Assembly: GCA_946405655.1 (NCBI GenBank)
Contig: CAMJHX010000021.1
Span: 1 to 12,102 of the forward strand
Direction: 5' to 3'
Length of the DNA: 12,102 nucleotides
From: an uncultured Clostridia bacterium
GTDB lineage: Bacteria; Bacillota; Clostridia; Oscillospirales; Oscillospiraceae
The first letter of the stretch is position 1. Each line of letters begins with the position of its first letter. The notes under the pieces are model-generated. The model was not told the DNA's origin. It saw nothing but the letters and a program-made list of their open reading frames with translations, and searched no databases. The position numbers and the translations under genes are program-made. Positions 1 through 5,341 of this stretch are shown piece by piece.

Positions 1-22
1 AGGAATTAGGAATGAGGAATGG
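1..22. repeat. Edge of a TTAGGAA-type heptad repeat
   Basis: The window opens with heptad-like units (AGGAATT, AGGAATG, AGGAATG) that match the left arm of the inverted repeat at 2298-2323. It is probably one arm of a third copy whose other arm lies outside the window. The match is short, so the assignment rests on similarity of the unit only. Confidence 0.5.
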
Positions 23-48
23 AAGGAGCGCTTCGCGCATTTTTGAAT

Positions 49-200
49 CGTAGGGGTCGGCGTCCTCGACGACCCTGCAGAACGCATTGATTTGATTGCC
101 AATCTCCGGCGAATCCGCACCGCACAGCCGTAGGGGCCGACGCCCTCGGCGGCCCGAGCAGAACGCACCGATTGTATTGCCAATCCCGTGCGAACCCGCA
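49..200 (+). repeat. Two tandem GTAGGGG hairpin units (80-bp offset)
   Basis: Two degenerate units start with CGTAGGGG at 49 and 129. Each has a G/C-rich hairpin (GGGTCG 54-59 with CGACCC 70-75; GGGCCG 134-139 with CGGCCC 150-155). Each is followed by a shared tail containing GCAGAACGCA, then ATTGCCAATC, then GCGAA-CCGCA. The tail similarity shows that the whole unit of about 72 bp was duplicated, not only the hairpin. No start codon with a ribosome site and no coding signature is seen here. Confidence 0.7.
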
Positions 201-216
201 ATCGATAACCATTCGT

Positions 217-245
217 CGTAGGGCGGGTCGCTTGCGCCCGCCGCA
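217..245 (+). repeat. GTAGGGCGG hairpin unit, forward
   Basis: A third forward unit begins CGTAGGGCGGG and closes with GCGCCCGCCGC, able to fold back on itself (GGCGGG with CCCGCC). It lacks the tail seen in the two units upstream. It faces the inverted unit at 271-298. Confidence 0.6.
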
Positions 246-270
246 TCTTACCGGTTGCAGGGTTTTACAG

Positions 271-298
271 GCGGGCGCGAAGCCCCCTCCGCCCTACG
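271..298 (-). repeat. GTAGGGCGG hairpin unit, reverse
   Basis: Read on the reverse strand this segment starts CGTAGGGCGGAGGGGG and ends CGCGCCCGC. It is an inverted relative of the unit at 217-245, so the pair makes a larger imperfect palindrome with about 25 bp between the units. Confidence 0.6.
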
Positions 299-364
299 AC
301 CGGATTGGACAAAACACGGATGCGCCGAAGACCGTCAATTTGGAAACCCCGGATCGCGCGGGAT

Positions 365-387
365 GTCGAGGACGCCGTCCCCTACGA
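365..387 (-). repeat. GTAGGGGACGGCGTCCTCGAC unit, reverse
   Basis: On the reverse strand this reads CGTAGGGGACGGCGTCC followed by TCGAC. It closely resembles the first unit at 49-75 but lies in the opposite orientation. Confidence 0.6.
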
Positions 388-404
388 ACAAAATTGCCGC
401 GCCT

Positions 405-433
405 TGTAGGGCGCGATGCCCACATCGCGCCGT
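405..433 (+). repeat. GTAGGGCGCGATG hairpin unit, forward
   Basis: GTAGG is followed by a hairpin with arms GGCGCGAT (410-417) and ATCGCGCC (424-431) and a 6-nt loop. It is the last member of the left repeat cluster. From here to 517 I see no further structure beyond the ribosome site of the next gene. Confidence 0.6.
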
Positions 434-517
434 ATTTCAATCGCGCAAAGCGCACCTTTTATCTCCACACTCCACACTTTGGATTCTGATTAACGTAAAA
501 TAAGGATATCAATTTTT

Positions 518-949
518 ATGTCTACTTACAAGATCCTGCATTCCGGGCAATCCATCGGCACCCTGGAGACCACCGCCGACGGTCTCTACACCGTCTTCAC
601 CGCACGCTGTGAACCGGTTTTGCCGCGCCTTCGCCTTCATGTCTGGGGCGAAAATGATCACGCCTATCTGGGCCTGATGCTCCCGGAGAACGGCGCGCTG
701 TATCTGAGACGACGCCTCAGCCGCCTCGAGTGCTCCAAGCTCCCGCGCCCGATCCTCTATGCCGCCGGGGAGGAAACCGCGCCGCCTGCTCCCGACGAAT
801 GGCGTCCCGCGCCGGACGGCACGCTCCGGCGGCTCGAGGGCGGCGTGGAGCTCGTCGCCGTGCCGCGCGAGCGCGCCCGCGTCCCCGGCGTGCCGCGTCA
901 GCTCCTGCGCGAGATCGACGGGCGCGAATACCTTGTCTTTCCGCTCTGA
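518..949 (+). CDS. Unrecognised 143-aa protein
   Basis: I do not recognise this protein. It has 143 residues, no signal peptide and no membrane segment, and is probably cytoplasmic. The N-terminal 70 residues look like a compact beta-rich domain (YKILHSGQSIGTLETTADG, then LYTVFTARCE and LYLRRRLSRLE). The rest is rich in proline, arginine and glutamate and ends EIDGREYLVFPL, which also looks strand-forming. The ATG at 518 is preceded by AAGGA at 502-506, an 11-nt spacing that is somewhat long. G+C-rich codon use matches the phosphorylase gene 42 bp downstream on the same strand, supporting a real gene. Being upstream of a nucleoside phosphorylase gives no clear functional hint. A lineage-restricted conserved protein is the best description. 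Confidence 0.75.
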   Translation: MSTYKILHSGQSIGTLETTADGLYTVFTARCEPVLPRLRLHVWGENDHAYLGLMLPENGALYLRRRLSRLECSKLPRPILYAAGEETAPPAPDEWRPAPDGTLRRLEGGVELVAVPRERARVPGVPRQLLREIDGREYLVFPL

Positions 950-961
950 ACGTGATAAAAT
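933..961 (+). promoter_or_regulatory. Candidate promoter for the pyrimidine phosphorylase gene
   Basis: TTGTCT (933-938), a 17-bp spacer and TAAAAT (956-961) make a plausible sigma-A promoter. The -35 box lies inside the end of the upstream gene. A small inverted repeat, TGATAA 953-958 with TTATCA 968-973, overlaps the -10 box. The match is moderate, so co-transcription with the upstream gene is equally possible. Confidence 0.4.
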
Positions 962-991
962 ATTTCATTATCAAAAAGGAGCGTGACCGGG

Positions 992-2296
992 ATGCAGATG
1001 AACGACCTGATCGTGAAAAAGCGCGACGGCGGCGAGTTGACGACCGAGGAAATCCAGTGGATGATCCGCGGTTTTGTCGACGGCACCGTGCCGGACTATC
1101 AGATGTCCGCCATGGCGATGGCGATCTATTTTTGCGGCATGAACCGGCGCGAGACGCTCGATCTCACGCTCGCCATGCTCCACAGCGGCGAGACGATCGA
1201 CCTCTCCGGCGTCTCCGGCGTGAAGGCAGACAAGCACTCCACCGGCGGCGTGGGGGACAAGACGTCTCTCGTCCTCGTGCCGATGATGGCGGCGTGCGGC
1301 GTCAAGATGGCGAAGATGTCCGGCCGCGGGCTCGGGCACACCGGCGGCACGATCGACAAGCTCGAGAGCTTCCGCGGCTTCTCCACGGATCTCACGCTCG
1401 AGCGGTTTTATGAGAACGTGGAGCGCGTCGGCATGGTCATCGCCGGGCAGACGGCAAACCTCGTCCCGGCGGATAAAAAGCTCTATGCCCTGCGCGACGT
1501 GACCGGCACTGTCCCGAGCATCCCGCTCATCGCGAGCAGCATCATGTCCAAAAAGCTCGCCGCGGGGGCGGACGTCATCGTGCTTGACGTCAAGTGCGGC
1601 GGCGGCTCCTTCATGAAGACGGAGGCGGACGCCCGCGCGCTCGCAAATGAGCTCGTCGCCATCGGCAAGGGCGCAGGGAAGCAGACCGTCGCCGTCATCA
1701 CGGATATGGATGAGCCTCTCGGCCTCGCCGTCGGCAACGCCCTCGAGGTGCGCGAGGCGATCGACGCCCTCTCCGGCGCAAGACCGGGCGAGCTCATGGA
1801 GCTCTGCGACACGCTCGGCGCCTGCATCCTCACGGCGGCGGGCGTCGCGGAGAACGACGAGGCGGCAAAGGCCATGCTCGAGCGCGCCGTCGCGGACGGG
1901 TCGGCGAAGGACATGCTCGCCAAATTCGTCGCCGCGCAGGGCGGAGATCCCGCGCCGGTCTATGATCCGAGCCTGCTGCCCACCGCGCCCGTGCAGATGG
2001 AGGTGCCCGCAGAGCAGAATGGTTATGTAAACCACATTGACGCCGGCGGCGTCGGCATGGTCTCCATGCACCTCGGTGGGGGCAGGGCCACGAAGGAGAG
2101 CAAAATTGACCTCCGCGTGGGAGTCGTCCTGCATAAAAAGGTTGGCGACAGCATCAAAGTGGGGGAGAGCCTCGCCCAAATCCACGCCGCCGACGAAGCC
2201 TCTGCAGCCAAAGCCGCCGAAGCATTGAAGGCGTGCTACACGATTACCGCAGAGAAGCCCGAGAGAACGCCCTTTATTAAGGGGATCGTGCGATAA
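992..2296 (+). CDS. pdp: Pyrimidine-nucleoside phosphorylase
   Basis: The enzyme reversibly splits uridine, thymidine and deoxyuridine with phosphate into base and (deoxy)ribose-1-phosphate in cytoplasmic nucleoside salvage. The 434-aa length is normal for the family. The signature SGRGLGHTGGTIDKLE spans residues 110-125. The phosphate-binding segment KHSTGGVGDK is at 81-90. Arg168, Ser183 and Lys187 sit at the positions known to hold the pyrimidine base in Bacillus-type enzymes. The C-terminal alpha/beta domain is complete. A GTG at 983 is in frame but nearly touches the AAAGGAG ribosome site (975-981). The ATG at 992, 10 nt away, gives the usual N terminus (MQMNDLIVKKRDG) and is preferred. 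The bifunctional bacillus-type enzyme (Pdp) fits better than E. coli-type thymidine phosphorylase (DeoA), but sequence alone does not settle specificity. No other deo genes are adjacent. Confidence 0.95.
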   Translation: MQMNDLIVKKRDGGELTTEEIQWMIRGFVDGTVPDYQMSAMAMAIYFCGMNRRETLDLTLAMLHSGETIDLSGVSGVKADKHSTGGVGDKTSLVLVPMMAACGVKMAKMSGRGLGHTGGTIDKLESFRGFSTDLTLERFYENVERVGMVIAGQTANLVPADKKLYALRDVTGTVPSIPLIASSIMSKKLAAGADVIVLDVKCGGGSFMKTEADARALANELVAIGKGAGKQTVAVITDMDEPLGLAVGNALEVREAIDALSGARPGELMELCDTLGACILTAAGVAENDEAAKAMLERAVADGSAKDMLAKFVAAQGGDPAPVYDPSLLPTAPVQMEVPAEQNGYVNHIDAGGVGMVSMHLGGGRATKESKIDLRVGVVLHKKVGDSIKVGESLAQIHAADEASAAKAAEALKACYTITAEKPERTPFIKGIVR

Positions 2297-2297
2297 C

Positions 2298-2388
2298 AAT
2301 TAGGAATGAGGAATTAGGAATTGACAAAACAGATACTGCGCAGCAACCACCTATCAACTCCTAACTCCTAACTCCTAATTCCTAATTC
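2298..2388. repeat. Heptad-armed inverted repeat element (about 91 bp)
   Basis: The element starts one base after the phosphorylase stop and ends 10 bp before the next start codon. The left arm (2298-2323) and right arm (2354-2388) are inverted copies made of 7-bp units of the type TTAGGAA/TTAGGAG. The right arm has about one more unit. The 30-bp centre, read on the reverse strand, carries GGTTGCTGCGCA, which is also present on the forward strand in the larger element at 9549-9766. Transcribed, it could form a long hairpin between the two genes. Confidence 0.8.
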
Positions 2389-2398
2389 GGAAAAAGTC

Positions 2399-3136
2399 AT
2401 GAATGATTCACCAATCTACGATGACCTCTGGCCCGGCACGCGCTTTCTTCCTGCCTCCTCCGGGTTTCCGCTTGGCACGGACAGCGTGCTGCTCGCGGAC
2501 TTTGCCCGGGGCAGCGGGCGGATCCGCCGCGTGGCCGATCTCGGCTGCGGCGCGGGTGTTCTGACCGTGCTGCTGCTGCAGAAATTCCCGGCGTCCGCCG
2601 CTTTCGGCATCGAGATCCAGCCCGCCGCCGCCGACGCCTGCCGCGAAAATCTCGCGCTGAATGATCTTTCCGACCGCGCCGAGATCCGCTGCGGCGACCT
2701 GCGTGATAAGGCGGATCTTGCCGAGGCGGGCAGCTTCGACCTCGTCGTGGCAAACCCGCCGTACTTTGCCGCCGGACGCGGTTATGCAGCGCCGGAGGAG
2801 CACCGCGCCGCCGCGCGCGAGGAGCGGTTCTGCACGCTTGAGGACGTCTGCCGCGCGGCGGCGTATCTCTGTCGCTGGGGCGGCAGCTTCGCCGTCGTCC
2901 ATCGCCCGGAGCGGCTCTCGGAGCTCCTGTGCGCCATGACCGCGCACGGCGTCGAGCCGAAGCGCCTGCGCCTTGTGAGCCCGCGCAGTGACCGCGCGCC
3001 GAGTCTCGTCCTTGTCGAGGGCAGGCGCGGCGGCAGCCCCGGCCTCATGATCGAGCCGCCCCTCGTCCTGCAGAACGAGACCGGCGCCGACAGCGAAGAG
3101 ATCCAACGAATTTACCATATGGAGAAACAACCATGA
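2399..3136 (+). CDS. TrmN6-like N6-adenine methyltransferase (YabB family)
   Basis: This is a class I S-adenosylmethionine-dependent methyltransferase of 245 aa. By family it would methylate an adenine in RNA; E. coli TrmN6 modifies A37 of tRNA-Val. Visible motifs are the pre-motif TDSVLLADFA (27-36), the SAM-binding loop VADLGCGAGVLT (45-56), the acidic residue in GIEIQ (70-74) that contacts the SAM ribose, and the catalytic NPPYF (119-123) typical of N6-adenine methylation. The stop codon overlaps the start of rsmI by 4 bp (ATGA), so the two are translationally coupled. The same yabB/rsmI neighbourhood is known from Bacillus. The ribosome site is weak (GGAAAAA only, just after the repeat), which is unusual for this window. 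The exact RNA target cannot be read from sequence. Confidence 0.9.
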   Translation: MNDSPIYDDLWPGTRFLPASSGFPLGTDSVLLADFARGSGRIRRVADLGCGAGVLTVLLLQKFPASAAFGIEIQPAAADACRENLALNDLSDRAEIRCGDLRDKADLAEAGSFDLVVANPPYFAAGRGYAAPEEHRAAAREERFCTLEDVCRAAAYLCRWGGSFAVVHRPERLSELLCAMTAHGVEPKRLRLVSPRSDRAPSLVLVEGRRGGSPGLMIEPPLVLQNETGADSEEIQRIYHMEKQP

Positions 3137-3969
3137 GCGGAACGCTTTACCTCGTCGCCACCCCGATCGGGAACCTCGGCGACCTCTCCGTCCGCGCGCT
3201 GGAGACCCTGCGCAGCGCGGACTTCATCGCGGCGGAGGACACGCGCGTCACGGCCAAGCTTCTCAATCATTTCGAGATCAAAAAGCCCGCCGTGAGCTAT
3301 TATGAGCACAATAAATTCCAGAGCGGGCCGAAAATTCTCGAGCGCCTGCTCGCGGGCGAGTCCTGCGCCCTCGTCACGGACGCCGGCATGCCCGCGATCT
3401 CCGACCCCGGCGAGGATCTCGTCCGCCTCTGCGCCGAGCACGGCGTTGAGGTCATCGCCATCCCCGGCTGCTGCGCCGTCGTCACGGCGCTCGCGGTCTC
3501 GGGTCTCCCCACGCAGCGCTTCTGCTTCGAGGGCTTTCTCGCCGTCTCCGGCAGGCACCGCGCCGAGCATCTCGAGAGCCTCAAGACCGAGCAGCGCACC
3601 ATGATCTTCTATGAGGCGCCGCATAAGCTCCTGCGCACGCTCGAGGATCTGCAGAGCACCTTCGGCGCGGACCGGCACATTTCCCTCTGCCGCGAGCTCA
3701 CGAAGCTCCATGAGGAGACGCTCCGCACCACGATCTCCGGCGCGATCGAGCACTTCACCGCCGTGCCGCCGAAGGGCGAGTTCGTCCTCGTCATCCACGG
3801 CGCGGAGCCCGAAGCGCAGACCGCCACGGAGGAGGACGCCCTCGCGCGCGTGTTTCAGCTGCAGTCGGAGGGCATGCGCCTCAAGGACGCCTGCAGGCAG
3901 GCGGGGGAGGAGACCGGCTTTGCCAAAAACCAGCTCTACCGCCTCGCGCTGGAACGCTCTGAGAGTTGA
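3133..3969 (+). CDS. rsmI: 16S rRNA 2'-O-methyltransferase RsmI
   Basis: RsmI methylates the 2'-OH of C1402 of 16S rRNA in the decoding centre, using SAM. The 278-aa length is normal. The tetrapyrrole-methylase fold is recognisable from the N-terminal LYLVATPIGNLGDLSVRA, followed by EDTR at 36-39, then the family signature VTDAGMPAISDPG, IPGCCAVVTALAVSGLP and FYEAPHKL. A C-terminal helical region after about residue 235 ends ETGFAKNQLYRLALE, typical of the RsmI C-terminal domain. The ATG overlaps the preceding stop (ATGA), with GGAG seven bases upstream inside the previous gene. The gene is followed by an AT-rich stretch and then the tRNA promoter. I see no terminator between, so some read-through into the tRNA is possible. 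Confidence 0.97.
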   Translation: MSGTLYLVATPIGNLGDLSVRALETLRSADFIAAEDTRVTAKLLNHFEIKKPAVSYYEHNKFQSGPKILERLLAGESCALVTDAGMPAISDPGEDLVRLCAEHGVEVIAIPGCCAVVTALAVSGLPTQRFCFEGFLAVSGRHRAEHLESLKTEQRTMIFYEAPHKLLRTLEDLQSTFGADRHISLCRELTKLHEETLRTTISGAIEHFTAVPPKGEFVLVIHGAEPEAQTATEEDALARVFQLQSEGMRLKDACRQAGEETGFAKNQLYRLALERSES

Positions 3970-4004
3970 CGATAATTTATTAAATATATTTTATGTAAAC
4001 TGAT

Positions 4005-4033
4005 TTGACACGGCGTAATATAATGATTATACT
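4005..4033 (+). promoter_or_regulatory. Promoter of tRNA-Leu
   Basis: A perfect -35 TTGACA (4005-4010), a 17-bp spacer and TATACT (4028-4033) place transcription start near 4040, a few bases before the tRNA. The 30 bp upstream (3970-4000) are extremely A/T-rich, like an UP element. This is the best promoter match in the window. Confidence 0.85.
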
Positions 4034-4043
4034 GTGTCCACAC

Positions 4044-4126
4044 GCCGCTGTGGTGGAATCGGCATACACAGCAGACTTAAAATCTGCCCCGAAAGGTTAC
4101 GGGTTCAAGTCCCGTCAGCGGCACCA
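4044..4126 (+). tRNA. tRNA-Leu, anticodon UAA
   Basis: A full class II cloverleaf of 83 nt. The acceptor stem GCCGCTG (4044-4050) pairs with CAGCGGC (4116-4122). The anticodon stem GCAGA (4071-4075) pairs with TCTGC (4083-4087) around loop CTTAAAA, with anticodon TAA at 4078-4080. The variable arm is extended (CCC-GAAA-GGT). The T stem ACGGG/CCCGT encloses TTCAAGT. Discriminator A at 4123 is followed by an encoded CCA (4124-4126). The decoded codons are UUA and probably UUG. Confidence 0.97.
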
Positions 4127-4157
4127 CGTCGGATCGGGTGCGCTCCACGCCGCAGCC

Positions 4158-4182
4158 GAGCAAAAGGCAAGGCCTTTTGCTC
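4158..4182. repeat. Perfect 11-bp inverted repeat
   Basis: GAGCAAAAGGC (4158-4168) and GCCTTTTGCTC (4172-4182) are perfectly complementary around a 3-nt loop. There is no separate T tract after the stem. It may help 3' trimming or termination of the tRNA transcript, but it looks more like part of a dispersed repeat. Confidence 0.6.
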
Positions 4183-4216
4183 GCCGGCTCTGTATCCGCT
4201 TCCCCGATCCTCCTTT

Positions 4217-4253
4217 CAAAAGCGAAGCTGCTTGGCAGCTTCGCTTTTGTGGT
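4217..4253 (+). terminator. Rho-independent terminator after tRNA-Leu
   Basis: Arms CAAAAGCGAAGCTG (4217-4230) and CAGCTTCGCTTTTG (4236-4249) match perfectly around loop CTTGG. The G/C-rich core GCGAAGCTG is followed by TTTTGTGGTT. The A and T ends are complementary, so it would also work on the reverse strand. It is the first good terminator downstream of the tRNA. Confidence 0.7.
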
Positions 4254-4295
4254 TGCAACGGCAATGAAGCGTCTGTGCTCCGGGACTCCTCCTTC

Positions 4296-4334
4296 CAAAA
4301 GCGAAGCCTTTTGGAGGCTTCGATTTTGTTTTTG
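4296..4334 (+). terminator. Second, related terminator hairpin
   Basis: CAAAAGCGAAGCCT (4296-4309) pairs with AGGCTTCGATTTTG (4315-4328) with one mismatch around TTTGG, followed by TTTTT. Its left arm and the preceding CTCCTT are almost the same as in the hairpin at 4217-4249, so the two look like tandem copies of one element that then diverged. Confidence 0.65.
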
Positions 4335-4342
4335 AGGGAAAA

Positions 4343-4400
4343 CCTTCCCCCATCGGGGGGAAGGGGGACCGCGCCTGCGCGGTGGATGAGGGGAGTCCCG
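4343..4400. repeat. Dispersed-repeat-like double hairpin
   Basis: Two G/C hairpins sit back to back: CCTTCCCCC (4343-4351) with GGGGGAAGG (4356-4364), and ACCGCGC (4368-4374) with GCGCGGT (4377-4383), followed by GGATGAGGGGAG. The arrangement resembles intergenic repeats I recall from Oscillospiraceae genomes. That recollection needs a genome search to confirm. No coding capacity is seen between 4127 and 4449. Confidence 0.5.
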
Positions 4401-4419
4401 CGCCGCGCCTTAAAAGAGA

Positions 4420-4451
4420 ACCGAGCGGCGAAACCAACGCTGCTCGGTTTT
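4420..4451. terminator. Bidirectional terminator at the end of the 164-aa membrane gene
   Basis: ACCGAGCGGCG (4420-4430) pairs with CGCTGCTCGGT (4438-4448), with one G-U pair and loop AAACCAA. On the forward strand TTTT follows. On the reverse strand the hairpin comes directly after the stop codon of the membrane gene and is followed by TTCTCTTTT. It therefore ends the reverse-strand transcript and could also stop read-through from the tRNA side. Confidence 0.7.
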
Positions 4452-4944
4452 AGTTGTTCTCTTCTTTGACGATACAATCCGAAAACAAGGCCTCCAGCTT
4501 CCGGATGCTGAGCTTTCGCTTTTCGCGCAGCACCAGCGAGAACCCTGTGAGCATCAGCACCGCAAGCACAGACCAGAATAATTCAAATAGAGACTCAGAC
4601 GGCGTTTGCAGAAAAGAAATCATGAATACGATGATTCCAATCGCAAAGAGACCATACCATACCCACAGCCATTTGCCGTATTGGAAGCGGACGTCCATTG
4701 TACAGCCGCTTTCATCCTCCTGCAGTGTGCCGATCAGCATTCCGCGCGTGAGACTGCGGGGATGCGGCGAGAAAACCCCGTCGTTCCAGCCGATCTCAAA
4801 GTGATTCTGCGAGGCTTCCCCATAAAAGCCCTGCTTCGCCGGAGTCCTCCAAACCGGCTGGCGGCTGTCCTTGACTGCGCCCAGCAGCACACCGCGAATC
4901 CGCTCCACAGCCTCCGCCGATGAAATGGACAAACGATACCGCAC
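4450..4944 (-). CDS. Putative two-segment membrane protein, unknown function
   Basis: I do not recognise this 164-aa protein by name. The first 85 residues are soluble, with a pattern FYGEASQNHFEIG, then HPRSLTRG and LIGTL. I have the impression of a beta-rich membrane-linked domain seen in small clostridial membrane proteins. Two hydrophobic segments follow, about residues 89-109 (WLWVWYGLFAIGIIVFMISF) and 118-138 (LFELFWSVLAVLMLTGFSLV). A basic C-terminal tail (REKRKLSIRKLEALF) suggests a cytoplasmic end. A GTG at 4953 lies within the ribosome site itself. The GTG at 4944, 8 nt from AGGAGG (4953-4958), is the likely start. The gene has its own promoter and terminator and appears lower in G+C than the flanking housekeeping genes. 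Function is unknown. Confidence 0.8.
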   Translation of the reverse strand: MRYRLSISSAEAVERIRGVLLGAVKDSRQPVWRTPAKQGFYGEASQNHFEIGWNDGVFSPHPRSLTRGMLIGTLQEDESGCTMDVRFQYGKWLWVWYGLFAIGIIVFMISFLQTPSESLFELFWSVLAVLMLTGFSLVLREKRKLSIRKLEALFSDCIVKEENN

Positions 4945-4967
4945 AAGCCTCACCTCCTGACAGGAAA

Positions 4968-4996
4968 ATGATATCTGACGGAGTGATGATTGTCAA
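4968..4996 (-). promoter_or_regulatory. Promoter of the 164-aa membrane protein gene
   Basis: On the reverse strand TTGACA (4991-4996), a 17-bp spacer and TATCAT (4968-4973) form a near-consensus sigma-A promoter, with transcription starting near 4961. This leaves a very short leader that begins just before the AGGAGG ribosome site. Confidence 0.8.
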
Positions 4997-5013
4997 TCAG
5001 AAATGCAATGCAA

Positions 5014-5045
5014 CCGTAGGGGAGGGGCTTGCCCCTCCCGTGCGG
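5014..5045 (+). repeat. GTAGGGGAGGGG hairpin unit
   Basis: CCGTAGGGGAGGGGCTTGCC continues into CCTCCCG, giving arms GGGGAGGGG/CCCCTCCC around CTTG. Same family as the units at 49-433. Confidence 0.65.
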
Positions 5046-5100
5046 GACAGGGCAATATTTCACGCCGGACTTCGGCGCATTCACAGCGCTCCCGGTTTGC

Positions 5101-5128
5101 TGTAGGGGCGACCTGTGGTCGCCCGCAG
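5101..5128 (+). repeat. GTAGGGGCGACC hairpin unit
   Basis: TGTAGGGGCGACC and GGTCGCCCGCAG enclose a loop of three bases (TGT). The family hallmark of GTAGGG, an inverted repeat of variable sequence and a final CCCGC is clear. Confidence 0.65.
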
Positions 5129-5152
5129 AGGATGCTGCGCACGAAAAGAGAA

Positions 5153-5178
5153 CGTAGGGCGGTGGCTTGCCGCCGCCG
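5153..5178 (+). repeat. GTAGGGCGGTGG hairpin unit
   Basis: CGTAGGGCGGTGGCTTGCCG continues into CCGCCG, giving GGCGG/CCGCC arms around CTTG. It is the third unit of this cluster. All three point forward and lie between two reverse-strand membrane protein genes. Confidence 0.65.
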
Positions 5179-5234
5179 ATCATGCCAAATTGGTCTCGGC
5201 GGCCCCAAGGGATCGCCCAACGGCAAAACGAAAA

Positions 5235-5286
5235 CCCGCGCGAATTCGCCTAAGCGGGATCAGGTTTCATACGGAATCCGCGCGGG
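5235..5286. repeat. 13-bp inverted repeat with 26-bp centre
   Basis: CCCGCGCGAATTC (5235-5247) and GAATCCGCGCGGG (5274-5286) pair with a single mismatch. It lies 55 bp downstream of the stop of the 265-aa membrane gene but has no T tract. It could be a terminator-like structure or another dispersed repeat. The rest of 4997-5341 holds only the GTAGGG units. Confidence 0.5.
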
Positions 5287-5341
5287 CGACCGCGGGTCAT
5301 AATTGGAAATATCATCGATCTTCGGTGAATTGGCGACAATT

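Noticed and set aside
49..433. CRISPR array
   Set aside because: Units vary in sequence, spacing and orientation, lack constant-length spacers, and no cas gene is near.
6..503. Short open frames in the left repeat cluster
   Set aside because: They are made by the GTAGGG repeats themselves; their repeated peptides reflect the DNA repeats, not a protein family.
971..2299. Long reverse open frame of 442 codons opposite the pyrimidine phosphorylase gene
   Set aside because: It mirrors the G+C-rich codons of a clearly conserved gene, has histidine/arginine-rich low-information sequence and no recognised motif.
2321..2326. TTGACA inside the heptad element (also at 9578-9583) as a promoter
   Set aside because: No -10 box is found 16-18 bp downstream in either copy; it is part of the conserved repeat.
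4005..4469. Forward open frame running through the tRNA and the hairpin chain
   Set aside because: It overlaps a complete tRNA gene and terminators and has no ribosome site.
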